NCBI RefSeq assembly: GCF_021026295.1 | Contig: NZ_JAJNDA010000014.1 | Location: 1 to 64,000, forward strand | Origin: Actinomycetospora soli | GTDB lineage: Bacteria; Actinomycetota; Actinomycetes; Mycobacteriales; Pseudonocardiaceae | Reading direction: 5' to 3' | DNA length: 64,000 bases | Shown: in pieces, positions 45,463-53,986 of the stretch | Layout of the letters: every line of letters begins with the position of its first letter | Position numbering within the stretch: position 1 is the first letter of the stretch | The notes under the pieces: model-generated | The model's input: the letters and a program-made list of their open reading frames with translations, nothing else | The model's database searches: none | Told to the model about the DNA's origin: nothing | Made by a program: the position numbers and the translations under genes

Positions 45463-47013
45463 ATGACTGAACCTGCACCCGCCCGTCCCGCCGCGTCCCC
45501 CGACCCTCGTCCCGTCGGGCGGCCGATCCGCCTCGACGACCAGGACGTCCCCGTCGAGCCCACCGACGTCACCACCGGGTCGATGGAGCTCGAGGAGCGG
45601 AGTTCGCTCCGCCGGGTCCCCGGCCTCACCGGGGCGTCCACCGAGCTCCAGGACGTCACCGAGGTCGAGTACCGGCAGCTGCGCCTCGAGCGCGTCGTGC
45701 TCGTCGGCGTCTGGACGAGCGGCACCGCCGCGGCCGCCGACGCCTCGATGGTCGAGCTCGCGCGGCTCGCCGAGACGGCCGGCTCCGAGGTCCTCGACGG
45801 CCTCGTCCAGCGGCGCTCCTCGCCCGACCCGGCGACCTTCGTGGGCTCCGGCAAGGTCGCCGAGCTGCGCGAGACCGTGCAGTCGACCGGCGCGGACACC
45901 GTGATCGCGGACGGCGAGCTCTCGCCCGGCCAGCTGCGGCAGCTGGAGGAGAAGCTGAAGGTCAAGGTCGTCGACCGGACGGCGCTGATCCTCGACATCT
46001 TCGCCCAGCACGCGCGGTCGCGGGAGGGCAAGGCCCAGGTCGAGCTCGCCCAGCTGCGCTACTTCCTGCCCCGCCTGCGCGGCTGGGGCGAGTCGATGTC
46101 GCGCCAGGGCGGTGGCGCGGGCGGCGGTGCCGGCGGCGGCGTCGGCACCCGTGGTCCCGGTGAGACCAAGCTGGAGACCGACCGTCGGCGCATCCACCAG
46201 CGGATCGCGAAGCTGCGCCGCGAGCTCGAGGGCATGAAGACCGTCCGCGACACCCAGCGCGACCGCCGTCGCCGTCGGGACGTCCCGGCCGTCGCGATCG
46301 CCGGCTACACCAACGCGGGCAAGTCCTCGCTGCTCAACGCCATCACCGACGCCGGCGTGCTGGTCGAGGACGCCCTGTTCGCGACCCTCGACCCGACCAC
46401 CCGCCGGTGGGAGACCGCGGACGGCCGCGTCGCGACGCTGACCGACACCGTCGGCTTCGTGCGGCACCTGCCCCACCAGCTCGTCGAGGCGTTCCGGTCG
46501 ACGCTGGAGGAGGTCGGGGACGCCGACCTGATCGTGCACGTCGTCGACGGCTCCGACCCGTCGGCGCTCGAGCAGATCGCCGCGGTCCGCGAGGTGATCG
46601 CCGAGATCGGGCACGACCCCGACGAGCCGCGCCCGCCGTCGCGCGGGGACGACCCGCAGCGGGCCCTCCCCACGCCGCCCGAGCTGCTCGTGGTGAACAA
46701 GGTCGACGACGCCGACCCGATGGCCCTCGCGCAGCTCCGCGCGACCCTGTCCGGCGCGGTGTTCGTCTCCGCCCGCACGGGGGAGGGCATCGACCTGCTC
46801 CGCCGGCGGATCGCCGAGGCGCTGCCGCGCCCGGAGGTCGAGGTGGAGGTCGTCCTGCCGTACACCGAGGGCGCGCTCGTGGCCCGGGTGCACACCGAGG
46901 GCGAGGTGCTGAGCGAGCGGCACGTCGCCGAGGGGACCGTGCTGCACGCCCGCGTGTCGTCCGAGCTGGCCGCCGCGGTCACCGAGGCGGCGGTCCCGGT
47001 CGCGGTCTCCTGA
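45463..47013 (+). CDS. hflX: GTPase HflX
   Basis: 516 residues. Ribosome-associated GTPase that splits stalled 70S ribosomes. N-terminal HflX domain (FVGSGKVAELRE; ALILDIFAQHARSREGKAQVELAQ), glycine-rich linker before GPGETKLE, then the G domain: AGYTNAGKSSLLN (G1), DTVGFVRHLP (G3), NKVD (G4). An extra N-terminal segment of about 60 residues is not conserved. ATG at 45463 with GGAG upstream is preferred over the GTG at 45424. Confidence 0.95.
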   Translation: MTEPAPARPAASPDPRPVGRPIRLDDQDVPVEPTDVTTGSMELEERSSLRRVPGLTGASTELQDVTEVEYRQLRLERVVLVGVWTSGTAAAADASMVELARLAETAGSEVLDGLVQRRSSPDPATFVGSGKVAELRETVQSTGADTVIADGELSPGQLRQLEEKLKVKVVDRTALILDIFAQHARSREGKAQVELAQLRYFLPRLRGWGESMSRQGGGAGGGAGGGVGTRGPGETKLETDRRRIHQRIAKLRRELEGMKTVRDTQRDRRRRRDVPAVAIAGYTNAGKSSLLNAITDAGVLVEDALFATLDPTTRRWETADGRVATLTDTVGFVRHLPHQLVEAFRSTLEEVGDADLIVHVVDGSDPSALEQIAAVREVIAEIGHDPDEPRPPSRGDDPQRALPTPPELLVVNKVDDADPMALAQLRATLSGAVFVSARTGEGIDLLRRRIAEALPRPEVEVEVVLPYTEGALVARVHTEGEVLSERHVAEGTVLHARVSSELAAAVTEAAVPVAVS

Positions 47014-48038
47014 TCCTCGACCTGGTCCTGACGGCGGCCCTGGTCGCCCTCCCCGGTGGCAGCAACGCGTCGTCGCCGTCGTCCGGTGGCAGTTCCGCCG
47101 CATCGTCGATCGACTGCGCGCTGACCGACCCGCGGCTGGCGGAGGTGTCGGGGCTGGCCGTCGGTCCGGCCGGACCCGTCGTCGTGAACGACAGCGGGAA
47201 CGCGACCGTGGTGTACACGCTGCGCCCCGACTGTTCCGTGGCCTCGGCCCGCCCCGTGGGCGTGCGGGGGCGCGACGTGGAGGACCTGGCCCGGGGCGCG
47301 GACGGGACCCTGTGGCTCGCCGACGTCGGCGACAACGACCGTGAACGGTCGACCGTGGCGCTGATCCGGCTCCCGACGACGGGTCCCGGTACCGTGGTGC
47401 GGTTGTCCTACCCCGACGGGGCGCACGACGCGGAGGCGTTGCTGCTGGCCGCGGACCGGCGGCCGGTGGTCGTCACGAAGGAGGGCGGCGGGTTCGGCCG
47501 GGTCTACACGACCGACCGGCCCCTGCCCGACGAGTCGTCGGCGCCCGTGCCGCTGCGGGCCGCGGGCGAGGTGCGCCTGCCCCCGTCGACGACGGACGGC
47601 GGCCCGGCGAGCTTCCTCGGGCGCGGCCTGATCACGGGCGGGGCCGTGTCGGACGACGGCCGCACGGTGGCCCTGCGGACCTACACCGACGCGTGGCTCT
47701 TCCCGGTGGACGGTCCGACCGCGGACGACGTCGTCGCGGGTCTGCGGGCCGCGCCGACCCAGGTGCCGCTGCCGGGCGAGCCGCAGGGGGAGGCCGTCGC
47801 GTTCACCGCGGACGGGGGCCTGCTCTCGGCGGGGGAGTCCCCGTCGGGCGGTCCGGCGGCACGGCTGCGCGAGGTGGTGGTCCCGGCGCCCGCGTCCACC
47901 GTCCCGGCCCCGGTCGAGGGGCGGGCTCCGGCCGCGCCGGACACCGACCGTCGCGGGACGGTCGTCGCGGCCGCGGTGCTGGGGGTGCTCGTCGTCGCGT
48001 CGGGCGGGGTGCTGCTCGCGCGCCGGCGGCGCCGTTAG
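47010..48038 (+). CDS. Membrane-anchored extracytoplasmic protein, beta-propeller-like
   Basis: About 342 residues. A hydrophobic N-terminal segment ([16 protein letters not shown]) acts as signal sequence; the body has repeated strand-rich segments typical of propellers ([50 protein letters not shown]). A C-terminal helix [21 protein letters not shown] with an Arg cluster anchors it. No ATG/GTG/TTG lies before the signal segment; a CTG at 47010 overlaps the hflX stop (CTGA) and is the likely start. Ligand unknown. Confidence 0.7.
   Translation: MILDLVLTAALVALPGGSNASSPSSGGSSAASSIDCALTDPRLAEVSGLAVGPAGPVVVNDSGNATVVYTLRPDCSVASARPVGVRGRDVEDLARGADGTLWLADVGDNDRERSTVALIRLPTTGPGTVVRLSYPDGAHDAEALLLAADRRPVVVTKEGGGFGRVYTTDRPLPDESSAPVPLRAAGEVRLPPSTTDGGPASFLGRGLITGGAVSDDGRTVALRTYTDAWLFPVDGPTADDVVAGLRAAPTQVPLPGEPQGEAVAFTADGGLLSAGESPSGGPAARLREVVVPAPASTVPAPVEGRAPAAPDTDRRGTVVAAAVLGVLVVASGGVLLARRRRR
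47371..47385 (+). repeat. 17-bp dispersed motif, partial copy E
   Basis: TCCCGACGACGGGTC, 15 of 17 bases, in a different reading frame (L-P-T-T-G-P) from copies B-D. Confidence 0.6.
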
Positions 48039-48817
48039 AGCCGGCGCAGGACCGCGGTGACCTTGCCCAGCACCGTCGCCTCGTCGCCGGGGATCGGCTC
48101 GTAGGCCTCGTTCGCCGGGAGCAGCCAGACGTGGCCGTCCTTGCGCTTGTAGGTCTTCACGGTGGCCTCGTTGTCGAGCATCGCGGCCACGATCTCGCCG
48201 TTCTCGGCGTTCGGCTGCTGGCGCACGACCACCCAGTCCCCGTCGGTGATCGCGGCGTCGACCATGGAGTCGCCCACGACCTTGAGCAGGAACAGCGAGC
48301 CCTCGCCGACGAGCTCCTTCGGGAGCGGGAAGACGTCCTCCACGGCCTGCTCGGCCAGGATCGGCCCACCGGCGGCGATGCGGCCCACGACGGGCACGTA
48401 GGACGGCGTCGGCCGGTCCGCGCGCACGCCCTCGGTCTCGGAGCCGCCGCCGAGCTCGGGGTCGAGCTCCTCGGGCATGAAGACCTCGAGCGCCCGGGGC
48501 CGGCTCGCGTTGCGGCGCAGGAACCCCTTCTTCTCGAGCACCTTCATCTGGTGCGCCACCGACGAGGTGGAGGTCAGCCCGGCCGCGTCGCCGATCTCCC
48601 GCACGCTCGGCGGGTAGCCCACCCGGTCCATGTAGTCGCGGATGACCTCGAGGACCTTGCGCTGGCGCGGGGTGAGCGCGGGCGTGCCGGAGGCCGAGGG
48701 CTCCGGTTCCCGGTCGGGGAAGGCGTGCACCTCGGCGGTGACGGCCGTGGCGATCCCGGCCGCCTCGCCGTCGGCGGCCGGCGGGTCGGGCGTGCCGTCG
48801 CGTCCGCGTCCGGTCAT
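48035..48817 (-). CDS. lexA: SOS repressor LexA
   Basis: 260 residues. Winged-helix DNA-binding domain ([29 protein letters not shown]) then S24 self-cleaving domain: cleavage site Ala149-Gly150 (GRIAAGGPI), catalytic Ser184 in GDSM and Lys221 in TVKTYKR. It carries about 45 extra residues before the DNA-binding domain, common in this order. GAGGAGG precedes the ATG. It should control recA, itself, the divergent LysM gene and the DUF222/HNH gene through the boxes in this window. Confidence 0.96.
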   Translation of the reverse strand: MTGRGRDGTPDPPAADGEAAGIATAVTAEVHAFPDREPEPSASGTPALTPRQRKVLEVIRDYMDRVGYPPSVREIGDAAGLTSTSSVAHQMKVLEKKGFLRRNASRPRALEVFMPEELDPELGGGSETEGVRADRPTPSYVPVVGRIAAGGPILAEQAVEDVFPLPKELVGEGSLFLLKVVGDSMVDAAITDGDWVVVRQQPNAENGEIVAAMLDNEATVKTYKRKDGHVWLLPANEAYEPIPGDEATVLGKVTAVLRRL

Positions 48818-48926
48818 GGCGTCCTCCTCGGGTCGAAGCGTGAGCCCGGCGGCGTGCCGACCGCGGTCGGTCGGCGGTGACGCTGCGTGCTCCCGCCCGT
48901 GAAGGTAGCGCCGAGCGCGCGACGGA

Positions 48927-48942
48927 TCAAACACGTGTTCGA
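48927..48942 (-). promoter_or_regulatory. LexA box of the lexA gene
   Basis: TCAAACACGTGTTCGA; its reverse complement TCGAACACGTGTTTGA matches the consensus with one mismatch. It lies 109 bases upstream of lexA and gives autoregulation. Confidence 0.85.
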
Positions 48943-48991
48943 AGGACACGCCGGTCGGTCCTTCGACGTTGTCGGGGGTCGGTGCTAGACA

Positions 48992-49023
48992 TCGCACAGG
49001 CGTTCGATCGAACGTCTGTGCGA
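48992..49023 (+). promoter_or_regulatory. Two abutting LexA-like boxes forming a 32-bp palindrome
   Basis: 48992-49007 (TCGCACAGGCGTTCGA) and 49008-49023 (TCGAACGTCTGTGCGA) are reverse complements apart from one base in the spacer. Each matches TCGAAC-N4-GTTCGA with one mismatch. They end 16 bases before the LysM gene start and would hold two LexA dimers side by side. Confidence 0.7.
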
Positions 49024-49039
49024 GGGAAGAAGGTGCCCG

Positions 49040-49627
49040 ATGAGCTCTCCGACTCCGGTGCGGTCGCGGATCGCGGCCGCCGGGCCCGACGCGGCGTCCG
49101 AGCAGGTCACCCGGGGTGTCGACGCCGGGTGGGGCGGTCGTCCCGCCGCCCGGACGCGCCCCGCGGGGCGGGCCGTCACCGGCTCGCCGGCCCGCCCGGC
49201 GCCCCGGCGGGACACCACCCGGCCCGCCGGTCGGCCCGCGGCGCTGGTGGTCCCGCCGGCCCCGCCGCTGCCGTCCGTCGAGCGGGTGAATTGCAGCGAT
49301 GTGATTCATGTCGCTCCGGCGATCGCCGTGGTGCGGCGGCGCCGGGCCGTCGCGGTGGTCGTGCTGGCCGTCGTGCTGGTGGGCCTGGTCGCCCTCGCGG
49401 TGCGCCTCGGCGGCGCGGCCGCCGGTCCGGCCGCACCGGCCGGTTCCGTGCCGGCGGGCACCGCGGTGACCGTCGTGGCCCCGGGGGAGACGCTGCTCGA
49501 CGTGGCCGCCCGGGTGGCCCCGGGGGCCGAGCGCTCCGCGGTCGTCGACCGGATCCGCGCGGCGAACGACCTCTCCTCGTCCCTCGTCACTCCCGGTCGT
49601 CCCCTCGTGGTGCCCGCGGCGCCCTGA
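49040..49627 (+). CDS. Single-pass LysM protein, ChiZ/DivS-like, SOS-controlled
   Basis: 195 residues. About 105 cytoplasmic residues rich in Arg, Pro and Ala, one membrane helix ([21 protein letters not shown]), then a LysM domain ([22 protein letters not shown]...IRAANDL) that binds peptidoglycan. In mycobacteria (Rv2719c, ChiZ) and corynebacteria (DivS) the gene divergent from lexA encodes such a protein, which stops division after DNA damage. Position, topology and LexA boxes support the same role. ATG with GAAGAAGG upstream. Confidence 0.82.
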   Translation: MSSPTPVRSRIAAAGPDAASEQVTRGVDAGWGGRPAARTRPAGRAVTGSPARPAPRRDTTRPAGRPAALVVPPAPPLPSVERVNCSDVIHVAPAIAVVRRRRAVAVVVLAVVLVGLVALAVRLGGAAAGPAAPAGSVPAGTAVTVVAPGETLLDVAARVAPGAERSAVVDRIRAANDLSSSLVTPGRPLVVPAAP

Positions 49628-50022
49628 GCCGCCGTGGGGGTGGTGTCGCCGCGTCACCCACGCGTGCGCTCACCGGCACCACACGCGCCCGCCGGGCGCG
49701 CGAGGGTGCCGCTCGCCGAGGGCGTCGCCGGTCCAGGGGATCCGAGTTGCACCGCTTCCTCGGGTGTCGCTAGCGTCCCGCCCCAACATCTTGTGGTTAC
49801 ATCGATGTAGTTAGTCCACAGGTTGTGTGTGCAGGTGGAGCGTTGTCCACAGGGTCCCGCACAGGATCCGGTCGGCGCTCCACCGAGGTCGGTGGTTCGT
49901 CCACCGGCGGCGCACCCGGGTCCACACCCGGGAGCGTCCTGGTCCACAGCGGTGTCCCCAGGCGGTGTCCGGGGAGGCCGTTCATCCACAGGCCGAGCCG
50001 GCCGGCGAGGAAGGAGAACCGG
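49628..50022 (+). other. Intergenic control region of nrdR-nrdJ
   Basis: No protein is called although three forward frames are open across it. Contents: ACATCTTGT (49786-49794) and CACAGGTTGTG (49817-49827), candidate NrdR boxes whose centres are 32 bases (three turns) apart; a perfect 12-bp palindrome TACATCGATGTA between them (49798-49809); one exact DnaA box TTGTCCACA (49843-49851); and near matches TAGTCCACA (49812), GGGTCCACA (49917), TGGTCCACA (49940), TCATCCACA (49982). No cobalamin riboswitch was recognised. Confidence 0.45.
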
Positions 50023-50532
50023 GTGCGCTGCCCGTTCTGCCGCAACGACGACTCCCGGGTCGTCGACTCGCGCGAGGCCGACGAGGGCCAGGCGATCCGT
50101 CGCCGCCGCTCCTGCACCGCGTGCGGGAAGCGGTTCACCACCGTCGAGGAGGCCGTCCTCGCGGTGGTCAAGCGCAGTGGGGTCACCGAGCCGTTCAGCC
50201 GCGACAAGGTCGTGCGCGGGGTGGCCCGGGCCTGTCAGGGTCGTCCGGTCGATCCGGACGCGCTGGCGCTCCTGGCGCACAGGGTGGAGGAGACGGTGCG
50301 GGCGTCGGGCACGGCCGAGGTGCCGAGCCACGAGGTCGGGATGGCGATCCTGGGACCGCTGCGGGAGCTGGACGCCGTGGCCTACCTCCGGTTCGCCAGC
50401 GTCTACCGGAACTTCTCCTGCGTGGCCGACTTCGAGGCCGAGATCGCGGACCTCCGGGAACGGACGACGGAGCACGAGGCAGTCGACGCAGTCGACGAGG
50501 ACGACGGCCGGTTGACCGGCGCCGGTCGTTGA
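50023..50532 (+). CDS. nrdR: Transcriptional repressor NrdR
   Basis: 169 residues. Represses ribonucleotide reductase genes when dATP is high. N-terminal zinc ribbon (CPFCRNDD...CTACGKRF) and ATP-cone ([24 protein letters not shown]). GTG start with AAGGAG 6 bases upstream; an open frame extends far upstream but is not coding. Lies 70 bases before nrdJ, its expected target, so one promoter with NrdR boxes upstream of nrdR would control both. Confidence 0.96.
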   Translation: MRCPFCRNDDSRVVDSREADEGQAIRRRRSCTACGKRFTTVEEAVLAVVKRSGVTEPFSRDKVVRGVARACQGRPVDPDALALLAHRVEETVRASGTAEVPSHEVGMAILGPLRELDAVAYLRFASVYRNFSCVADFEAEIADLRERTTEHEAVDAVDEDDGRLTGAGR

Positions 50533-50602
50533 TGGTCGGGGAAACGATGCCGGGTCGTGGGGAAGCGTCCCCGGCACACGCGAGCACGAGGGGATTGAGC
50601 GG

Positions 50603-53449
50603 ATGACGGAGACCGTCGGGTCCGACACGAGCACGAACGGTTCGGCGCCGGAGGGCGCGGCCGGTCGCGGCCTGTCGATCACGCGCGTGCACACCACCGA
50701 GGGGGTCCACCCGTACGACGGGGTGGAGTGGGAGCGCCGCGACGTCGTCATGACCAACTGGCGCGACGGCTCGGTGAACTTCGAGCAGCGCGGCGTCGAG
50801 TTCCCCTCGACGTGGTCGGTGAACGCGACGAACATCGTCACCAGCAAGTACTTCCGCGGTGCGGTCGGGACGCCGCAGCGGGAGTCGAGCCTGCGTCAGC
50901 TGATCGACCGCGTGGTGCGCAGCTACACCGAGGCCGGCCGCACGCACGGGTACTTCGCGACGCCCGCCGACGCGGAGATCTTCTCCGACGAGCTGACCTG
51001 GATGCTGCTGCACCAGTACTTCAGCTTCAACTCGCCGGTCTGGTTCAACGTCGGGACGGCGTCGCCGCAGCAGGTCAGCGCCTGCTTCATCCTCGCCGTG
51101 GACGACACCATGGAGTCGATCCTCAACTGGTACCGCGAGGAGGGGCTGATCTTCAAGGGCGGCTCCGGCGCCGGCCTGAACCTCTCGCGCATCCGCTCCT
51201 CGAAGGAGCTGCTCTCCTCCGGCGGCACGGCCTCCGGTCCGGTGTCGTTCATGCGCGGCGCCGACGCGTCCGCCGGCACGATCAAGTCCGGCGGGGCGAC
51301 GCGGCGGGCCGCGAAGATGGTCGTCCTCGACGTCGACCACCCCGACATCGCCGAGTTCGTCGAGACCAAGCGGGCCGAGGAGAAGAAGATCCGCGTCCTG
51401 CGGGACGCGGGCTTCGACATGGACCTCGGCGGCGCCGACATCGCGTCCGTGCAGTACCAGAACGCCAACAACTCGGTGCGCGTCACCGACGAGTTCATGC
51501 GGGCCGTGCAGTCGGGCGGGCAGTTCGGCCTCCGGGCGCGGATGACCGGTGAGGTCATCGAGTCCGTCGACGCCAAGGGCCTGTTCCGGCAGATGGCCGA
51601 GGCGGCCTGGGAGTGCGCCGACCCGGGCCTGCAGTACGACGACACGATCAACGACTGGCACACCTCGCCGGAGTCCGGTCGCATCACCGCGTCGAACCCC
51701 TGCTCGGAGTACCTGCACCTGGACAACTCCAGCTGCAACCTCGCGTCGCTGAACCTCATGAAGTTCCTCGGCGACGACGGGCGCTTCGACGTCGACGGCT
51801 TCACGCGCTCGGTCGAGCTCGTCATCACCGCGATGGACATCTCGATCTGCTTCGCGGACTTCCCGACGCCGGAGATCGGCGACACCACGCGCGCCTTCCG
51901 GCAGCTGGGCATCGGCTACGCCAACCTGGGCGCGCTGCTGATGGCGACCGGCCACGCGTACGACTCCGCGGGGGGCCAGGCGCTCGCCGCCGCCATCACC
52001 TCGCTGATGACCGGCACCGCCTACCGCCGCTCCGCCGAGCTCGCCGGGGCCGTCGCGCCCTACGACGGCTACGCCCGCAACGCCGACGCGCACCGCCGCG
52101 TCATGCGCAAGCACGCCGCGGCGAACGACGCGATCCGCACGCTGCACCGCGAGGACGCCCGCGTCCGCGACGCGGCGACGAAGCAGTGGCAGGACGGCCT
52201 CGAGATCGGCGCCCGCAATGGGTGGCGCAACGCGCAGGCCAGCGTGCTCGCCCCCACGGGGACGATCGGCTTCATGATGGACTGCGACACCACCGGGGTG
52301 GAGCCGGACTTCTCGCTGGTCAAGTTCAAGAAGCTGGTCGGCGGCGGCTCGATGCAGATCGTCAACCAGACCGTGCCGCGCGCGCTCGCAGCCCTCGGCT
52401 ACCAGGGCGAGCAGATCGAGGCGATCGTCGAGTTCATCGCCGAGCACGGCCACGTGGTCGACGCCCCGGGCCTGCGCCCGGAGCACTACGAGGTCTTCGA
52501 CTGCGCCATGGGCGAGCGGGCCATCGCGCCGATGGGCCACGTGCGGATGATGGCGGCCGTCCAGCCGTTCATCTCCGGTGCCATCTCCAAGACGGTGAAC
52601 ATGCCCGAGCGGGCCACCGTCGAGGAGGTCGAGGAGATCTACTTCGAGTCCTGGAAGATGGGGCTCAAGGCGCTCGCGATCTACCGCGACAACTGCAAGG
52701 TCGGCCAGCCGCTGTCCACCGGCAAGTCGAGCGGGTCCACGGCGGAGTCGAGCACCGGCGCCGAGGTCGCGACCACCGACCACCGCCCCGTGCGCAAGCG
52801 GCTGCCGAAGAAGCGCCCGAGCGAAACCGTGTCGTTCGCGGTCGCGGGCGCCGAGGGCTACATGACCGCCGGCTCCTACCCGGATGACGGCCTCGGCGAG
52901 ATCTTCGTCAAGATGTCGAAGCAGGGGTCGACCCTCGCCGGCGTCATGGACGCGTTCTCGATGGCGATCTCCATCGCGCTGCAGTACGGGGTGCCGCTGG
53001 AGACCTACGTGTCGAAGTTCGTGAACATGCGCTTCGAGCCCGCCGGCATGACCGACGACCCCGACGTGCGGATGGCGACGAGCATCGTCGACTACCTGTT
53101 CCGTCGCATCGCGCTCGACCACCTGCCGTACGAGAAGCGGGCCCAGCTCGGCATCTTCTCGGCGGACGAGCGGACCGCGCAGGTCGCGAACGACTACGGC
53201 CAGGCCCCCGCGGCCCCGGTCGAGGTCGTGGAGGAGCTCCGGACGACCGTCGACGCAGTGGAGGAGCCGGTCACCACGACCGGCACCCGCAAGGCCGACA
53301 TCTCGGTCGGCAGCTCCACCGAGCTGCTCGAGCTGCAGCAGGGCAAGGCGGCCGACGCGCCGCTGTGCCTGACCTGCGGCACGAAGATGCGGCCCGCCGG
53401 CTCGTGCTACGTCTGCGAGGGCTGCGGCTCCACCAGCGGCTGCAGCTGA
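50603..53449 (+). CDS. nrdJ: Adenosylcobalamin-dependent ribonucleotide reductase (class II)
   Basis: 948 residues. Reduces ribonucleotides to deoxyribonucleotides with a B12 radical, independent of oxygen. FNSPVWFNVG, FKGGSGAGLNLSRIRS, active-site NPCSEYLHLDNSSCNLASLNL region (shortened here), PTGTIGFMMDCDTTGVEP, and a C-terminal Cys-rich zinc-ribbon tail (CLTCGTK...CYVCEGCGSTSGCS) that passes reducing equivalents. No intein. ATG at 50603; followed by a strong hairpin. Confidence 0.95.
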   Translation: MTETVGSDTSTNGSAPEGAAGRGLSITRVHTTEGVHPYDGVEWERRDVVMTNWRDGSVNFEQRGVEFPSTWSVNATNIVTSKYFRGAVGTPQRESSLRQLIDRVVRSYTEAGRTHGYFATPADAEIFSDELTWMLLHQYFSFNSPVWFNVGTASPQQVSACFILAVDDTMESILNWYREEGLIFKGGSGAGLNLSRIRSSKELLSSGGTASGPVSFMRGADASAGTIKSGGATRRAAKMVVLDVDHPDIAEFVETKRAEEKKIRVLRDAGFDMDLGGADIASVQYQNANNSVRVTDEFMRAVQSGGQFGLRARMTGEVIESVDAKGLFRQMAEAAWECADPGLQYDDTINDWHTSPESGRITASNPCSEYLHLDNSSCNLASLNLMKFLGDDGRFDVDGFTRSVELVITAMDISICFADFPTPEIGDTTRAFRQLGIGYANLGALLMATGHAYDSAGGQALAAAITSLMTGTAYRRSAELAGAVAPYDGYARNADAHRRVMRKHAAANDAIRTLHREDARVRDAATKQWQDGLEIGARNGWRNAQASVLAPTGTIGFMMDCDTTGVEPDFSLVKFKKLVGGGSMQIVNQTVPRALAALGYQGEQIEAIVEFIAEHGHVVDAPGLRPEHYEVFDCAMGERAIAPMGHVRMMAAVQPFISGAISKTVNMPERATVEEVEEIYFESWKMGLKALAIYRDNCKVGQPLSTGKSSGSTAESSTGAEVATTDHRPVRKRLPKKRPSETVSFAVAGAEGYMTAGSYPDDGLGEIFVKMSKQGSTLAGVMDAFSMAISIALQYGVPLETYVSKFVNMRFEPAGMTDDPDVRMATSIVDYLFRRIALDHLPYEKRAQLGIFSADERTAQVANDYGQAPAAPVEVVEELRTTVDAVEEPVTTTGTRKADISVGSSTELLELQQGKAADAPLCLTCGTKMRPAGSCYVCEGCGSTSGCS

Positions 53450-53460
53450 GTCCGCTCCCC

Positions 53461-53490
53461 GGGGTGGGAGGGCGAGCGCCCTCCCACCCC
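53461..53490. terminator. Perfect 13-bp hairpin, two-way terminator
   Basis: GGGGTGGGAGGGC, loop GAGC, exact complement. It lies 11 bases after the nrdJ stop and 12 bases from the convergent VOC stop, so it can end transcription from both sides. No T-run, as is common in actinobacteria. Confidence 0.8.
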
Positions 53491-53501
53491 ACGAGCGGGG
53501 C

Positions 53502-53906
53502 TCAGTCGGCCGGAGGGGCGTCGACGACCACGACGACGTTCCCGTCGGGGTCGCGCAGCATGAACATCAGCGGGGCGCCCGGGGTCTCCTCGGGTGCCGC
53601 GTCGAGGTCGACGCCGCCGAGGGCGGACAGGCGCCGGTGCTCGCCCAGCACGTCGGTGGTCTCGACCCCGATCGAGGAGCCGCCGGGCTCGTCGAACATC
53701 GGCGGGTTCAGGGCCAGGCGGGTCCGGGAGCCGGGCGGAGCGACCTCCACCCACCGGTGCTCGCCGTGCTCGCCGAACGACGTGTCGCCGCGGAGCTCCC
53801 AGCCGAGGGTGTCCCGGTAGAACGCGATCGCGGCGTCCTGGTCGGCGACGGTGAACATGACGACCCCGATGTTGGTGACGGTGGTCGAGGTGGGCGGCGC
53901 GGACAC
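53502..53906 (-). CDS. VOC-family (glyoxalase-like) protein
   Basis: 134 residues from GTG 53906, with AGGAGG 5 bases upstream. Two VOC modules (NIGVVMFTVADQDAAIAFYRDTLGWEL; SIGVETTDVLGEHRRL; MFMLRDPDGNVVVVVD). The closing R-D-P-D-G-N is shared with glyoxalase/bleomycin-resistance proteins. Substrate unknown. Divergent from the SARP-type regulator by 80 bases. Confidence 0.88.
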   Translation of the reverse strand: MSAPPTSTTVTNIGVVMFTVADQDAAIAFYRDTLGWELRGDTSFGEHGEHRWVEVAPPGSRTRLALNPPMFDEPGGSSIGVETTDVLGEHRRLSALGGVDLDAAPEETPGAPLMFMLRDPDGNVVVVVDAPPAD

Positions 53907-53973
53907 GGATCCTCCTGCGGGTCGGGTGCCTCGGTACGGTAGAGCTATGTCGTGGTTCTCTTCAAGGACCACC

Positions 53974-53979
53974 TAGGCT
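53974..53979 (+). promoter_or_regulatory. -10 box of a probable leaderless regulator transcript
   Basis: TAGGCT, then 7 bases, then the GTG of the SARP-type gene, the same arrangement as at dapF. Confidence 0.5.
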
Positions 53980-53986
53980 GGCGGTC

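Noticed and set aside
49628-50602. Cobalamin riboswitch for the B12-dependent reductase
   Set aside because: No B12-box-like sequence or matching folding pattern could be seen upstream of nrdR or nrdJ.
49823-50606. Three overlapping forward frames open at once before and through nrdR
   Set aside because: Only the frame starting at 50023 shows family motifs; the upstream part is rich in regulatory-type repeats and has no coding pattern.
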